Source of the DNA: Hyparrhenia diplandra
Taxonomy: Eukaryota; Streptophyta; Magnoliopsida; Poales; Poaceae
NCBI GenBank assembly: GCA_015847255.1
Contig: JADLZK010012646.1
Coordinates: 958,307 to 1,022,306, forward strand
Direction of reading: 5' to 3'
Length of the DNA: 64,000 nt
Shown here in pieces: positions 22,406 through 33,993 of this stretch. Every line of letters starts with the position of its first letter. The first letter of the stretch is position 1. A program made the position numbers and the translations under genes. The notes below the pieces were generated by a model. The model saw only the letters and a program-made list of their open reading frames with translations. It searched no databases and had not been told where the DNA came from.

Positions 22406-22689
22406 GTGGCAATTGTGATACATATTAATTGAGTATACACGTGTCATCGCTCACTCAAAAATAATAATGTCACCACAAAAGAGCGTGTGGTCATGGCAAT
22501 GTCTTAACGGATTCCTCAAGTGAAATACAAACGTGACTGAGATAGACATGCATCATGTGAAATGGATAAGACGAAATGCACCGCTAGGGATGACATGCTT
22601 CTTCAATTCTAGGCTGGCGGGTGGGATTAGGAGGTGCATGTGGACATCGCCACGCCGACCAAGGTAGTGACTAGGTTTTTGAAGGACAA

Positions 22690-23615
22690 GGGATGAAAAC
22701 GGATCGAGCGGGCGGATAATGGCTCTCCCATATCCTAATCCTCTTTTTCTAAACGGTTTGGATCGGATCGGATCGGATATTATACGGATTCGAATGCTAA
22801 TACGGATTTTTAGGATGTCGGAAGTGGTGCGGGTTCGGACAGGGTGTCGGAGCGAAGCAGACTTTTTTAGGAGTCGGATAATATATGCTCACAAAATTAA
22901 TACAAGTACTAAATTTGGACTTAAAAAGATAAAAGAAGCATATAAAACAAGTAAATATTCTTAATTAAGCATAGGATCAAGTACAGCCGTACAGAACGAC
23001 TTCGTGTATGCTTAAAATAGGAAACTAGACAATCACAACACACCCACCTACAAATTAGATCATAGGATTACCATTCTATATGTAGCATAAAGATATTTAA
23101 ATTATTTTTTAAGTTTTGGCTGCTTAAAATATTCGGGTTATGCTATTATAAGCATTTGATAATCCGCGTTTAATTATCGGATAATCCATATCTGTCGAAT
23201 TTTGCCAATACCATATCCTACACCGCATCCGCATATACTCCCCTCCATATTGAAATAGAAGTAGTTTAGACACAGCGACACGGTCTCCAAAACACTACTT
23301 TGACTTCTTTTTTTCTATAAAAATATTTATTGAAAAGTTATATATGTATATTTTTATGAAAGTAATTTTCAAGACAAATCTATTTATATGATTTTCACAT
23401 TTCTAAACTCAATGACTTAAAAAATTATTCACCATTTATATTCCCAATGTTTGACCCAAACCTTTTCCAAAAACGACCTCTATTTCAATACGGAGGGAGT
23501 AGTCGGATTCGATTATCCACATCCGCACGGATATTAAAAACACTACTCCATATCCTTAAAATTCGGATTCAGAGCGGATCGGGTGCGGAGGATTATCCGT
23601 GCCACTTTCATCCCT
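22690..23615. mobile_element. Non-autonomous hAT-like element
   Basis: Ends are GGATGAAAACGGATC at the left and CCACTTTCATCC at the right, with long runs of degenerate GGATCGGATCGGAT and ATTATCCG words near each end, as in the common grass elements of this type. A Stowaway MITE is nested at 23238-23499. Flanks (AAGGACAA, AGGGACGG) only loosely resemble an 8-bp duplication, so the superfamily assignment is tentative. Confidence 0.6.
23238..23499. mobile_element. Stowaway MITE nested in hAT-like element
   Basis: Begins CTCCCCTCCATATTGAAATA and ends TATTTCAATACGGAGGGAG, with TA at 23236-23237 and 23500-23501. Length is 262 bp. Confidence 0.9.
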
Positions 23616-23708
23616 AGGGACGGTCGGCCAGCGGATAGCCGACAGGGAGACCTATCCATAATCCGGCAGCCTACAGGCCTACTGGGCCATCCGTGTCGGA
23701 GAAAATTA

Positions 23709-23804
23709 AGCGTATGTTTTTATCCTTGGGGCTTCACAACAACTTGGCACTGCTGTAGCGTATGTTTTTATCCTTGGGGCTTCACAACAACTTGGCACTG
23801 CTGT
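23709..23804. repeat. Perfect 48-bp tandem duplication
   Basis: Two consecutive copies of a unit starting AGCGTATGTTTTTATCC (23709 and 23757) and ending in CTTGGCACTGCTGT are identical over essentially their whole length, so the event is recent. The unit is a multiple of three, so an unrelated reading frame stays open through it and gives an illusory peptide repeat. Confidence 0.9.
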
Positions 23805-24068
23805 TCCTGGCCATTACAAGTGTTTGATGGCTTTTTTTTGTCAGATAAAAATCCATATTTACTATGCATATATGTGTATTGCCGCATATTTACATTTGTT
23901 AGCAATCACGTGTATTGCTTTATACACGCCATGCATGCACGTAAATGGAAGAGGGCAGCAGGTGTATGTATGTGTATGCGTCCATGCATGAAGCTAGGTA
24001 CCGTTCGTGACATGCAAATAGTAGAAAGCTAACAAGTGCTCCTGTCATATGTCTAGAATCGACTGTTA

Positions 24069-24297
24069 GGCCGCTCCAATGGTTAGCTATTTCGCTATCT
24101 AATGTGACGTGGCAGGAAAAAGTAAGAGAGAGAATAGTCACTAGCTACATGCAAATAGCTAGACTATTTCACGTAGCCCAAGAACATATGAGAGGAGCAT
24201 GTAGGTCTAACAATATAAAATAGTCTTTGTTATTTTCTCTCACCTCCACGTCAATTTAATACGTAGATAGCACTAGCTATTACCATTGCGGACGCCC
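24069..24297. mobile_element. Tourist-like MITE, TTA target duplication
   Basis: Ends GGCCGCTCCAATGGTTAGCTA ... TAGCTATTACCATTGCGGACGCCC are inverted, with TTA at 24066-24068 and 24298-24300. The 3-bp TTA target is that of PIF/Harbinger-derived Tourist elements. Confidence 0.85.
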
Positions 24298-24355
24298 TTA
24301 GATTCGTGTATGCGCCGGCATATGCCATGTATTCTACTTACAATTGTACAATTAA

Positions 24356-26000
24356 CTAGCCCACCAACTCGTGCTGCCGCACGGGCTAAAAACTTAAAAT
24401 GATATATACGCATTTGAACTTTGTTTAAAATGTTAGCTTACACATCCTATTCTAACACAATACTCATTTGTACTCTCTAATAATATGGCTAGAGCTATGA
24501 CAAACTTTTAGTTAAAAATAATTGATGTATATAATTTTTTGTCCCAACATATATGGTTCCCGACTTTGCATGTTAAATCCATACATGTCACATATGTTTA
24601 GCTTTTTAAAATATTTTAATATGAAAATGATTATTTTAGTTTTTCTTTAGCTTATTGTGGTAGGTTTTACTATTATTCCTCGATCTACTTTTGTATTCCT
24701 ATTCATATTGCATCATAGCTGCTCTCCTCCAAGTATGTTTAGCAAATCTGTTTAGTTGACATGTCTCATATGTTCATATTCTTACAGAACACTTGTATAA
24801 ATATTTTCTAATTAGTATTTCCTAGTTATATACTTTAATTTGTTACATATAACTTTTATGTTTTTCCAAATCTCTTCATATTTTTTACATTTACACTGTA
24901 CCTTGATTATGTATTTGGCTTGGAAATCAATGTGCTCATCACTTCATTTACAAAAATACTCTCTCTGTCCTAAATAAATGTTGTTCGAGAAATAACTTTG
25001 ACTAATTTTATATAAATAATATTATTATTTAAGGTACATAATTAATATCATTAGATAGATCATCAAATCTATTTTCAGAAGAAAATTTATTTGGAGATAC
25101 AAATGTGGCACACATTTCCTATAAATCTAGTCAAACTTATGATATGAAATCAAACAACAACAATTAATTTGGGACGAAAAAGAGTAGGTATATTTATAGG
25201 GACAAACGCCATGTGTGCCAGTTTTTTTATATTAACAATGACATAAGTGAATAATTCATAGTGGTTTTTATAGTATTTTTGGGGAATTTTTATAATATGA
25301 TAGATGTATGTTAAATAATTTACATTATCTATGTTAAATAATATAATTTAGTTGGGTATCTATAGATGCAAATTTAGGGGTTACTTTATATTATTCCTTT
25401 ACTAATTACATACTCCACCTCAAACTAAGTCTCCATCTCACATTATGATTAGTCAGACAGGAACCGCTTGATAAACTTCATTTAGTAATTGATGCTTAAT
25501 AATTTTACTCCCAATATATTGTTGCCCGTTTTGCATCGTATCTGCGTACATGTGGCATATACTTAGCTGTGAACTTTTTAATTCAAAACTGATTATTGTT
25601 TTTTTCTTTATCATGTTGTGGCAAGCTTTTTATACAACTACTCTCTCCACTTTTGTATCCCCATTCATATTGCATCGCAAGAGGCAACTCTTAAATTATA
25701 GTTGGCATGTCTGTTTTGAGTTGACATCTCTCATGCATGTGTTCTTAGGAGAGCTACTTTAGGCTACTGTTACATAATTGTAGTGCTGATAATTAGGATT
25801 AATATTTAGTAGTTATAGTTATATTTGCCATCTGTGTTTTGAGTTGACATCTCTCATGTGTTCTTAGGAGAGCTACTTCAGTCTACTGTTTTGAGTTGAT
25901 TAATATTTACTGTGTTTAGACTACTTTTTTTAAATCGCAAAGGTTTATATCTTTTAAGGAAAAAGAATTTATATGTGTAATCTGTAATGACTATCATTGT
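24356..26000 (-). mobile_element. Possible Helitron terminus with internal duplication
   Basis: On the minus strand the sequence ends GGGCTAG followed by T at 24355, preceded by a small hairpin CGTGC-TGCC-GCACG at 24370-24383. A hairpin a few bases before CTAG at an A/T target is the Helitron 3' signature, though the stem here is only 5 bp. To the right, a block (24535-24800) is repeated at 25505-25760 and partly at 25830-25900. The other end was not found and there are no Rep/helicase remains, so the extent is a guess. Confidence 0.35.
24959..25184. mobile_element. Stowaway MITE
   Basis: Begins CTCTCTCTGTCCTAAATAAA and ends TTTGGGACGAAAAAGAG, with TA at 24957-24958 and 25185-25186. The terminal repeats are partly decayed. 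Confidence 0.75.
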
Positions 26001-28250
26001 CAATGATAACTATAGTCTACCATACATGTCTAATATAAATAACTTGGAGAAAACACTCATGTCTTGTCCATTATTTTGTTTGACAAAATTAATCTACTAC
26101 AGTAGTTGACTAAGGTTTTAGATTTCTTTAAAAAATACCATTGTAATTATTTATAAGGGAATAGAATGCCAATTAACCATGATGGTGCAATTCGTGCTTT
26201 TCCTCAATATTTGAAACAAATAGTGTATTAGTCCATTTTTTATATATGTTTCAAGGTGATTTTCTGCCGAATAGCACGTGTATTGAATGTTATGATAAAT
26301 TTGGCTTTGGTTCATATAGCTAAACTCGACAAATAATGTATAAAATTACATAGCTATAGACTAAATGCTGCTAGAAAGAACATTTGCATTTAGACTTGAG
26401 CTCTAACCTGTATGGACTCAGGACGTGGCATCACCCAACAACAGGTAATAAAACACTTCTTTGTCGCCTGACTACCTGTCGTCGTTAAGGTGGCCTCGGT
26501 ACATGTTGCTTGGTAGTCCTCCTCGTCATCCATGCATGTCTACGCATGATTAATTTAATTGTTGATGACCGAGGCCCAGATAATTAAGTGTCACACTCGA
26601 GTTCCCTGCATCCACGTGCTAGCTGACCGAGGACGGTAGGTTCAACTACATGCAGACTGCCCCTTTCTACATCAGCTCGTGGATGATATGGAATAAAATA
26701 TAGAATATCAAATAACAAACATTGCAAACTAATTAGAAGATCGGGTAACACTAATTAGAAGATCGGGTAACATACGCAAGATGGACTGCAATTTCTGCAT
26801 GGTTTGGCCCCGAGAAAAGGACGTCACGCCGTTGCCAGGGCACTGCCAGAGTGGCCGGGCTTTGCTTCCGAGTGTCTTCCCCTATTGCCTATTGGGTAGA
26901 TCTCACCTGATTGCAGTATGCTCGTGCGCCAGTGCCAGTTGATTGACTGTACGCATGGCCTCCTTGCTCACTCATGTTAGGCAGATGCATACATGACATA
27001 TGTACTCTGGCGCCTTTGCCTAGTGCTCAGACTGCATTGAGTCACGCACGATGTGTGATAACGACGGTGCCAAGATCCTACCTCCGATCTCAATGTTACA
27101 GGCACGCCCAGCACCAGGGCAGAGTCTACAGGCGATGTGTGACCCATTCATGTTGCAGCATCTCTTGTGGTCCGGCACCATCTCGATCATCTGGCTGTTG
27201 CAACCAACAATTCTGGAGGGCAGAATTACTTTGACACCTGCCAACATTCATGCCTAGTAATCAGATTAGTCTTCTCACCCGTCATGCATGGAAGATGACG
27301 TCAAGCCATCACCCTTTCTTGATTGCTTGCTCTTATAGTGCCGATCCTTAGCATTGGTCATGGCTTTGGGTAGATGACGTGAAGTCATGACCATCCACTC
27401 GGTGGAACAATGACGCCGCCAGGGCTGGGTTAGGGTTGGGTTAGAGGAGATGTTGCGGTTAAAATAGATTTATTTTTTCTTGCTTTTTTTTTTAATCGTG
27501 GGGATATGCACACCGCTACGGGGCGTTATTGACGTAGGTCTTTGTACGTTGACAGATGCTTTTTTTTTTTTTTTATTTGGTGTTTTATTTTAGATTATTA
27601 TATTTATAATGGCAGCTATGGGTAATTTTATAGAAAAAAGAAAATAGATCTAATGGCTATCGTTATTAGTGTCTTCGGGATCGGTGGCTAGATGTTTCTA
27701 ATTATTGTGAGAATTTCTTTGATTTTTCTTTTTTTCTAGCGCGTCTGGTGAGAATTAACGTGGAGCCTCCGTTGGAGCCTCCAATTAGTAATAGTAAGAT
27801 AATAACCGGTCGAAGTCGGCACGGTGCGGCATGACTCGGTCTAGTATATTCTAGAACTTTTGGGTCTCCATATGTTGATTGCCATGTAGCGTACGTTACT
27901 CCGGTAGTCGTACGTCTATCGGCCGCAAGCTTTTGGACTAGCTACATATGTATGCGTAGGCTTGCCTCGTAATATGCAATGGAACTCCATCATGCTACGC
28001 CCACATGTCATGGGCTGCTTGGGAGGGGTGCTAATTAATCTTGGTGTTGACGAAACACAATGGGCCGTCCACACGTACACATTCACCAAACTCGACCACA
28101 GTCCGGCTCGTAAACGATTGGGCTAATGGATGAGAAGCCCATCTGATGGTTGGATTGTTACGTGAACTAGAATTCTAGAATGGTACTGGGCCAAATCGGA
28201 CACAGCAACTTGGCGCTGGGCCTCCTGGGAGGAAGCATCCTGAAAGGCCG
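26001..28250. other. AT-rich intergenic DNA, no gene seen
   Basis: Overlapping ORFs at 26974-27257 on both strands lack any family resemblance and mirror one another. A direct repeat ACTAATTAGAAGATCGGGTA occurs at about 26728 and 26751. T-runs at 27487 and 27560 may be retro-insertion tails. Confidence 0.5.
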
Positions 28251-28379
28251 CGCCGGGTCGGTCGACCGTTTTCAGCAACTTGATAGTATACAATTTCAAA
28301 AAAAAAACTTGATCGTTTACGTGCATTTGCAGTTCTTTTATTAGTTTCCCTGTGAGGCAATGTCATGCACACATGGGAG

Positions 28380-28490
28380 TTTTTTTTTTTAAGAAAAGGT
28401 AAATGTTTTTATTACTTTAGAGACACCCATATAGATATGGGGCAGCGTTGTCCCATTTGAAGTGCTCTTTTACACTACAATTGGAAGAAT
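28380..28490 (-). mobile_element. 5'-truncated retro-insertion, poly-A tail on minus
   Basis: A 13-T run at 28380 followed by AAGAAAAGGTAAATG and GGGGCAGCGTTGTCCC looks like the reverse complement of a LINE 3' end. The paralogous copy at about 20778 reads directly from CATGCATTGGAAGAATG, which is the unoccupied arrangement. Confidence 0.55.
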
Positions 28491-28756
28491 ATAGTACATG
28501 TGCTTCACACATGAATAGATACATGAGCTAGATATATTAGCTTGTCTCTCCAAATAATGTGCACGTGTGACTGGTCTAGTCAATCGAAATGATTTGCGTG
28601 TGCAGGCGAGACAAGCTAATGTACTACACATGATCATCAATGAAGAGCTAGAGACACGATATTATTAGCTTGTCTCGCCACTACCACTCACACGTGCACA
28701 CGTAAGTCATCCATTTTGAGCTTTGAGTAATGTAACTATGTAAGATTGTAGTTAGT

Positions 28757-29034
28757 AAGAGCATCTCAGTGCCACTTCAGCTAGCTCATAACAATCCATG
28801 TCATCATCTTTCCTATGTGAAAGAGGTAGAAGATGGAAAAGATAAGAGACTATATCTCCTATCTCAACACCTATATCGCTTAAAAAACGAGGTAGTCTGT
28901 GGGCTTGCTCATAATTAAAGACGGTGAGAGGAATAAGAGAAGATGTAGAATAAAATATTATTTACATGTGGGGTTTATATGATGAAGTGAAAAATATAAG
29001 GTAGCAATTGACTCAACCATTGGAGACGCCCCAA
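28757..29034. mobile_element. Candidate Tourist-like MITE
   Basis: Ends AAGAGCATCTCAGTG and CCATTGGAGACGCCCC follow the GGGCATCTCCAATGG terminal pattern of the element at 30369, imperfectly. Copy C lacks the intervening sequence (GATTGGAGTATG), which supports an insertion. The exact boundaries are uncertain. Confidence 0.5.
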
Positions 29035-29690
29035 GTAGTAGGAGTATGACGGTAGGCCCCACAAGTAAAACCCATCCGACTCAACTTGATTAACTAGACT
29101 ATATAGGCCCTATCTCATTTTAACTTTTTTCCCCCATAAAATAAGGCTGAATCTCATTTTAATGCACAATACATTGATTTTCAAAAAAAAAAGATTCCTT
29201 GCTTGATTGATTGTGAGCACGAATTTTATTGACCCGATAAAGCAAACGATTCCGGGGACCACAGGCTTGTGCTCGTGTGTGCTCGTGTGGTGTACGGTCT
29301 GTGTGTGGTGCTGCTCCCCAACGGAGACAACAGTTCCGAGTACGTGGTCCTGATTCTAAGATACATCACGGTAACACAACCATCGATTGTTTTAGGACAC
29401 CAATGTGGCAATTCTGATACAAATTAATTGAGTATACATGTTCAAACAAACACACACATTAAAAAAAAGCATGGAAAATCAATGAAAGAATATATGGGTG
29501 CGTATAGATGATGCATGATTCGAAAATGCATGGAAAACAAGGACGAAATTGGATGCAGAGATGATATATATAGGAATGCATGGTCATGCCAATTCAAATA
29601 AAAGGTTAAAATTTTGTGTAAGGAAATCAGCCCGTGTTACGACGGCTTCGTTAGGTTCTGCCGAGCACCGGACACCAACGCAATTCGACC

Positions 29691-29998
29691 TTTTTTTTTT
29701 TAATTACACAAGCATACAACGTAGAAGCTCACAATACGCACGCACGCACACTCACCCTTATGAACACACGCACACAAACCCTACCCCCTATGAGCGCCTC
29801 CGAAGGACTGGGCAGCCGGCAGATCTGGAGATTCTCGAAGTCACCGTAGGGCCTCGTCGTCGACGGGAACGCCGCTACCACTTAATGCACAACGCCGAAA
29901 ATCCTAGGAAAATCCCAAGAAAAGTGCGAGCACCAGGATTTTGAAAACGCGGTGGGTAGCGCCCCATTGGACCGTCCTACCAATGGACTACAAGCCAA
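29691..29998 (-). mobile_element. SINE (tRNA-derived), minus strand
   Basis: On the minus strand the head (about 29998-29935) has a tRNA-like A box (CCATTGGTAGGACGG) and a B-box-like TTTTCAAAATCCTGG. A body with GACTTCGAGAATCTCCAGAT and the grass-SINE phrase CCGTCGACGACGAGG follows, then an A-tail (T-run at 29691-29702 on plus). This resembles the Au-type SINEs of grasses. The empty paralogous site in copy B is at about 36090. It is a pol III-derived, non-coding, trans-mobilised element. Confidence 0.65.
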
Positions 29999-30368
29999 AT
30001 GGCCTAATCCGGACGACTTGGGCCTTGCTCCAATCTATACCGCTAACGCTACTCGAATTCGTAACAACATGTAAGTGGGTTGGGTCGGAATGACCTGTTC
30101 ATCTGAACACGCGCAGCCCATTTTCTATTACATGATCATTCTTTTTGTATTTTCCCATGCACGAAACTTTGTTCAACCTCAAATTTTTGGTTGTTTTTTC
30201 TTTAATTTTTTTTATGTATTTTTAAATGTAGGATAAGATTTGAAAGGGCCTTCTGATGGCAAACATATTGTATCAGTTATAATCGGATACCTATTTTATA
30301 GGGTTTCATTAAAAGTACGGAAAGCTTCCTGCTTGCCTATTTTATAGGGCCTTATAACACTCTGGTTA

Positions 30369-30714
30369 GGGCGTCTCCAATGGTGACTAAATAGCTAGCT
30401 AGGAGGAATTCTATTGGCTATCAATGACACTTTACAAATAGCTAGCTAGATGAGGTATAAAAATAATATAAAAGTAACATGTTGATTAGCTATCGAGGAG
30501 AGAGACCAAATAGCTAGCGACTCTCAAATAGCTAGCGACTAATAAATATCTAATCTAGCCCGCTCTCCTAGAAACATCTCTCTCACATAACTCTCAAGTA
30601 TAGTGTTTATTTTTTCTTATTTAGATGTCTCATCTAGCTAGCGATTTGTAAAGTGACATTGATAGCTAATAGAATTGTTTTTCGGCTAGCGATTTGGTAA
30701 CCATTGAGACGCCC
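30369..30714. mobile_element. Tourist-like MITE with long inverted arms
   Basis: Ends GGGCGTCTCCAATGG ... CCATTGAGACGCCC, with TTA at 30366-30368 and 30715-30717. Copy B reads ACTCTGGTTAATTAGGATAC at about 36813-36832, the pre-insertion site with one TTA. The inverted arms extend about 95 bp each (30369-30462 with 30620-30714), sharing GCTATCAATG, CACTTTACAAAT and GCTAGCTAGATGAG, so a transcript would fold into a long near-perfect hairpin. Confidence 0.92.
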
Positions 30715-31328
30715 TTAGTACTTCTCCTCACAAACAATATGATAAAATCTCCATGAGTGCATTCAAAATGGGCATGACAAACAACATTCTTATTAGCTGC
30801 GCAGAGGAGTAATGAGAGAAGTCAATTTCGTGCTAGTTCTAAAAACCTGGGTTTTTGGAGAAGACAAAATACGAACCGTGCAATTTCCCTTTTGTATCTT
30901 TCTCAGTCTATCCAAATTCCTTAACCCAACTTTATAAAATCAATCCCTTGTTAATGCCTCCCAAGTCGTCTTAGGAATTGGAGAAATTTTTTTTTTTCAT
31001 TTCCCTTTAAATTTCCTCACTTCTTTTAAATTCCTCTGGGTTTCATGATTCAAGTTGGTAAAATAATTTTACTTTCTTCTCAACATCCAGCCCAATCGGC
31101 CTAATTCCAATCGGCCAAATCAGCCCAACCTCCCTATGTTCCAGCTCGCGGCCTCCCTCTCTTGGCCACACGACCAGCCAGCAAAGCTGCACGAGCGTGC
31201 ATGCTCCTGTGCACGTCTCTTTAATTATAAATGAATGGAAAAGTCCAGATTCTCTCCCCAACTATCATGAAAGTTTACTTTTCCTCCCTCAACTTCAAAA
31301 CCGGACAAATCACATCCCTCAACTTTTC

Positions 31329-31984
31329 TGTCATGAACCAGAATTGGACCACCCCGAGAGTGGCTAGATGGGCCTGACACGGCAGCCGCCGGCCCGAGAG
31401 GGGCCAGGGGCACGCGCGCAATCAAGGGGCCGGCGCCCCTTGCCGCCGCCGCCTTCCCTCTCCCGCACGATTCGAGTTTGCTTCATATTCAAGTTAGGAT
31501 TATCTTAGGTAATTTTTGGTGTGCAAGGGGATATCTCATCTATAAGGGAGACCCTTATTAGGAAAGAATAAATTAGGATATGCTTGTAAAAGGTATTCCA
31601 ATCGTATAAGAAAACCTTATAGAGATTGCTTAGATTACAAGACCCACTAGTCGGGCTATATAAGCAAGAGGCATGTAATCTCTAGGGGATAAGCAAGCAA
31701 AATAAAAATATATATCTTTTCGCCTTCGGCTCCAGTCTTGCCGCCGCCGTCTCCCTGCCTTGCATGGCAAGGCGCCTCCACCGCCGCCCCCGCCCGCCGC
31801 GCCCCACGGTAGCGCCGCCCGCCGCCCCCTCCCTTCCCGACGGCTCCTCCCCTCCACCTCGTTGCTCGAGCTGTTGCTCGTCGCCGCCGCCGAGAAGGTG
31901 CAGACCCGTACGCCATCTCGGGGGAGCCCCAACGGTCGATTTAACGAGTGTCAATTCCGGCCCAATCTAGCCGGAATCGGGACG
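31329..31984 (+). repeat. 5' LTR
   Basis: Begins TGTCATGAAC. Promoter CTATATAAGC lies at 31666, followed by a GC-rich leader. It matches the 3' LTR with scattered substitutions and indels; the exact 3' edge (31983-31986) is blurred before the PBS at 31987. Confidence 0.9.
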
Positions 31985-32544
31985 GCTGGTATCGGAGACC
32001 GGGACGATTCCCACCACCCATGGCTTCCGAGATGACGGAGTTCACCGCGGGCGCTGAAGGCGCTCCTCGACGACAACTGCGCCCGGATCAGCCAGCGTTT
32101 CCGACGACATGGTGGCTCGTCTTCGTCGCATGGTGCGTCCGCATCACCTCGAGGACCCCCGCAAGCAAGGCGACCAAGCCGGAGGACAGCCCGGGCGGGG
32201 GCCGCCGCCGCCCGGCACGGGGTCGGCGGGGGCGCAGCCCGGCCGCCGCCCTCCCCGCCATCCTCCGGCTCGACGAGGAAGATGGCGATGTACATGGCGC
32301 ACCGGCCGCCATCGACGTCATCCTCGGCGACACTGCAGCACCGGCTGCCCTCTCCTCTCCACCGACACCGCGACCGCCTGCGAGGACTCCCCGAGAGATG
32401 GCGTCACCAGCGGCGCCCCGCTTCGCCACCCGGGCGCCACCGCGGCGCTCCGTGTTCGACCGCGCCACCCGTGACGCCAGTACCGCGCCGCCGCCACCGC
32501 AAAGATACCCTCCCCGCTTACGTCACGCGCCTGCAAGTCCGAGG

Positions 32545-32965
32545 AGTTCGACGGAACCGACGACCCGACCTCTCGATTCGCAAGCCTGGAGCTCTTCTTC
32601 AGCTCAACGGACATCGACCGGACTACTATGTGAGTTACAGCGCCTTCCACCTCACCGGTCTTGCTGCAGTCTGGTACATCGCCCGCCCAAGAAGACGTCC
32701 CTCGCCGAGTGGGGACAGTTCACCAGGCGCCCGCGACATCACTTCAGCCCGCCCGACACCTCGACGCCATGAGGGCATACGCGCCACCTTCCGGGGGCAA
32801 GCCGGACAACCATCAACGCCCTTCGAGGTCTATGCTTCACGCATGGATTTTGAGGGACAGCGCCACCGTGTCGGCCTCTTCGTCGAAGGCTTGCGCACCT
32901 CGCCGCAGACGGCACTCGAATGGTTCGAGCCCCGTTTGATGGAGGAGGCCATCGACCTCGCCCGC
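32545..32965 (+). pseudogene. Frame-broken gag remnant of the LTR element
   Basis: Successive pieces in different frames read FDGTDDPTSRFASLELFF, then AFHLTGLAAVWY, then FEVYASRMDFEGQRHRVGLF and EWFEPRLMEEAIDLARQD. The same motif order occurs in the element at 6519 (FDGGGDP, AFHLTGPAAAWF, EAYATRMD, LEWYEPRTMREAI). This is the capsid-like gag domain that packages element RNA. At least two frame changes leave no intact protein. Confidence 0.7.
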
Positions 32966-33059
32966 CAAGATAACGACGACGAGCGGACGACGCCGAGCCG
33001 GGCGCCGGCAAACGCTGGGCAACGCCGGCCACCACGGCTGCACCGGCAACATCGACGAC

Positions 33060-33990
33060 GACATCATGGACGCCTTGGTTGACCGCATACCAGGCCAGCA
33101 GCTGTCTCGCTGTTGCTATGGCGGACGACATCGACGGCCCGATGTCGAACGACATGATCACGGAGCTGCGCGCCACGACGACCAACAAGGAGCTCGGGAT
33201 CATCTCCAACGCCATCGAAGCCGCGGGCTCGGCGCCCGAGTGGAGCCTCCACTATGGCATCGTGAGGTACTTCCACCGCTACTACATCCCCGCCGCTTTA
33301 GAGCTTCTCAGGACTTCATGCCGGGGAGAACGTTCGGGCCGCATGGCGTAGCAGTGGGCTTCCACCTCCCCAATCGCCCCCGGAGGATCGGGCATTCTCG
33401 CAAGCGTCCTTCTTCTCAAACCCGCGCCCGCCGAAGCGGTCCGAGGGTGCCACCGTCCTCCTCTTCGACAACAACGGCGACGTCTTCTTCGCGTGGGAGC
33501 GTCACCGTCGGTCGCGGCATGGACGCGAGGAGATCGGTGGGGCGCGTGAGCACGCCCGGCGACCTACTCTACGGCTGCCTCCTCGACTTCACCTCCTCGC
33601 CGCCCACGTCGATCCGTCACGTCTACTGCAGGCAGCTCCATGCTAAGGTGACAGTGCCGACGACCTACACCTACACGTCTCCTCCGCCGACCCGCCCGGA
33701 TGATCGGCTGTCAGGGACCCTCACCGCTTCCGTCATGCGGCGGGTGCATGGGCGGGCGTCCCTTTCGTGCAGCCCCGCTGAGCTTCAAGTTCATCATCTA
33801 CTTCGGCGACCTCCACCTCGACTTCGCCTTCGCCGACAAGGACGCCAGTTATGCAGCAGCGACGACGACAAGTGCGGTCCTCTCGTCTTCTACCGGGCCA
33901 AGAGTGGTCACCTCCCCGATCGGGCTGCCTTCGCCACTATGTGGTGGGTTGGGCGGCACGCGATGGACGCCGCCTCGTCGAACGGTGGGG
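33060..33990 (+). other. Non-gag cargo of the LTR element, origin unknown
   Basis: A clean frame starts at 33118 (MADDIDGPMSNDMITEL, then WSLHYGIVRYFHRYYIP near 33240). Downstream pieces in other frames include ATVLLFDNNGDVFFAWERH near 33450 and FIIYFGDLHLDFAFADKDAS near 33795. None matches retroelement proteins I know. The codon-like GC3-rich texture suggests either an element-specific second ORF or captured host coding sequence. There are frame breaks and no intact product. Confidence 0.4.
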
Positions 33991-33993
33991 AGA

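Larger units (their letters stand above)
20690..22560. repeat. Segmental duplication, copy C
   Basis: In order, this interval matches 28320-29450 and 35486-35770: a GTCTTTTATTAGTTTCCCT start, ATTAGCTTGTCTC, TGCACGTGTGA, TCAAAATGATTTGCGTG, GGAACCCATCCGA, CCAATAAAGCGAACGATTC, GAGACAATAGTACGTGGTCC, and ATTGAGTATACACGTGTCATC. Copy C alone carries the CACTA element (20880-21703) and a MITE near 22140-22405. No gene is present. Confidence 0.85.
28320..30840. repeat. Segmental duplication, copy A
   Basis: The first half matches copy C and the second half (29410-30840) matches copy B: AAAATGCATGGAAAACAAG, GTGGGTTGGGTCGG, AATGACCTGTTCATCTGA, TTTATAGGGTTTCATTAAAAG, ACTCTGGTTA, TACTTCTCCTCACAA. Insertions private to copy A are a LINE tail (28380-28490), a MITE (about 28757-29034), a SINE-bearing segment (29628-30070) and a Tourist MITE (30369-30714). 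Confidence 0.85.

Noticed and set aside
23583..24032. 149-residue ORF with an apparent internal peptide repeat (CFYPWGFTTTWHCCS)
   Set aside because: The repeat is the translation of the 48-bp DNA duplication, whose length is a multiple of three. The rest has no family resemblance and overlaps the hAT-like terminus.
31948..32772. Long plus ORFs (274 and 266 residues) in the LTR element taken as host genes
   Set aside because: They run from the LTR/PBS into gag in the wrong frames. Only short in-frame pieces match gag.
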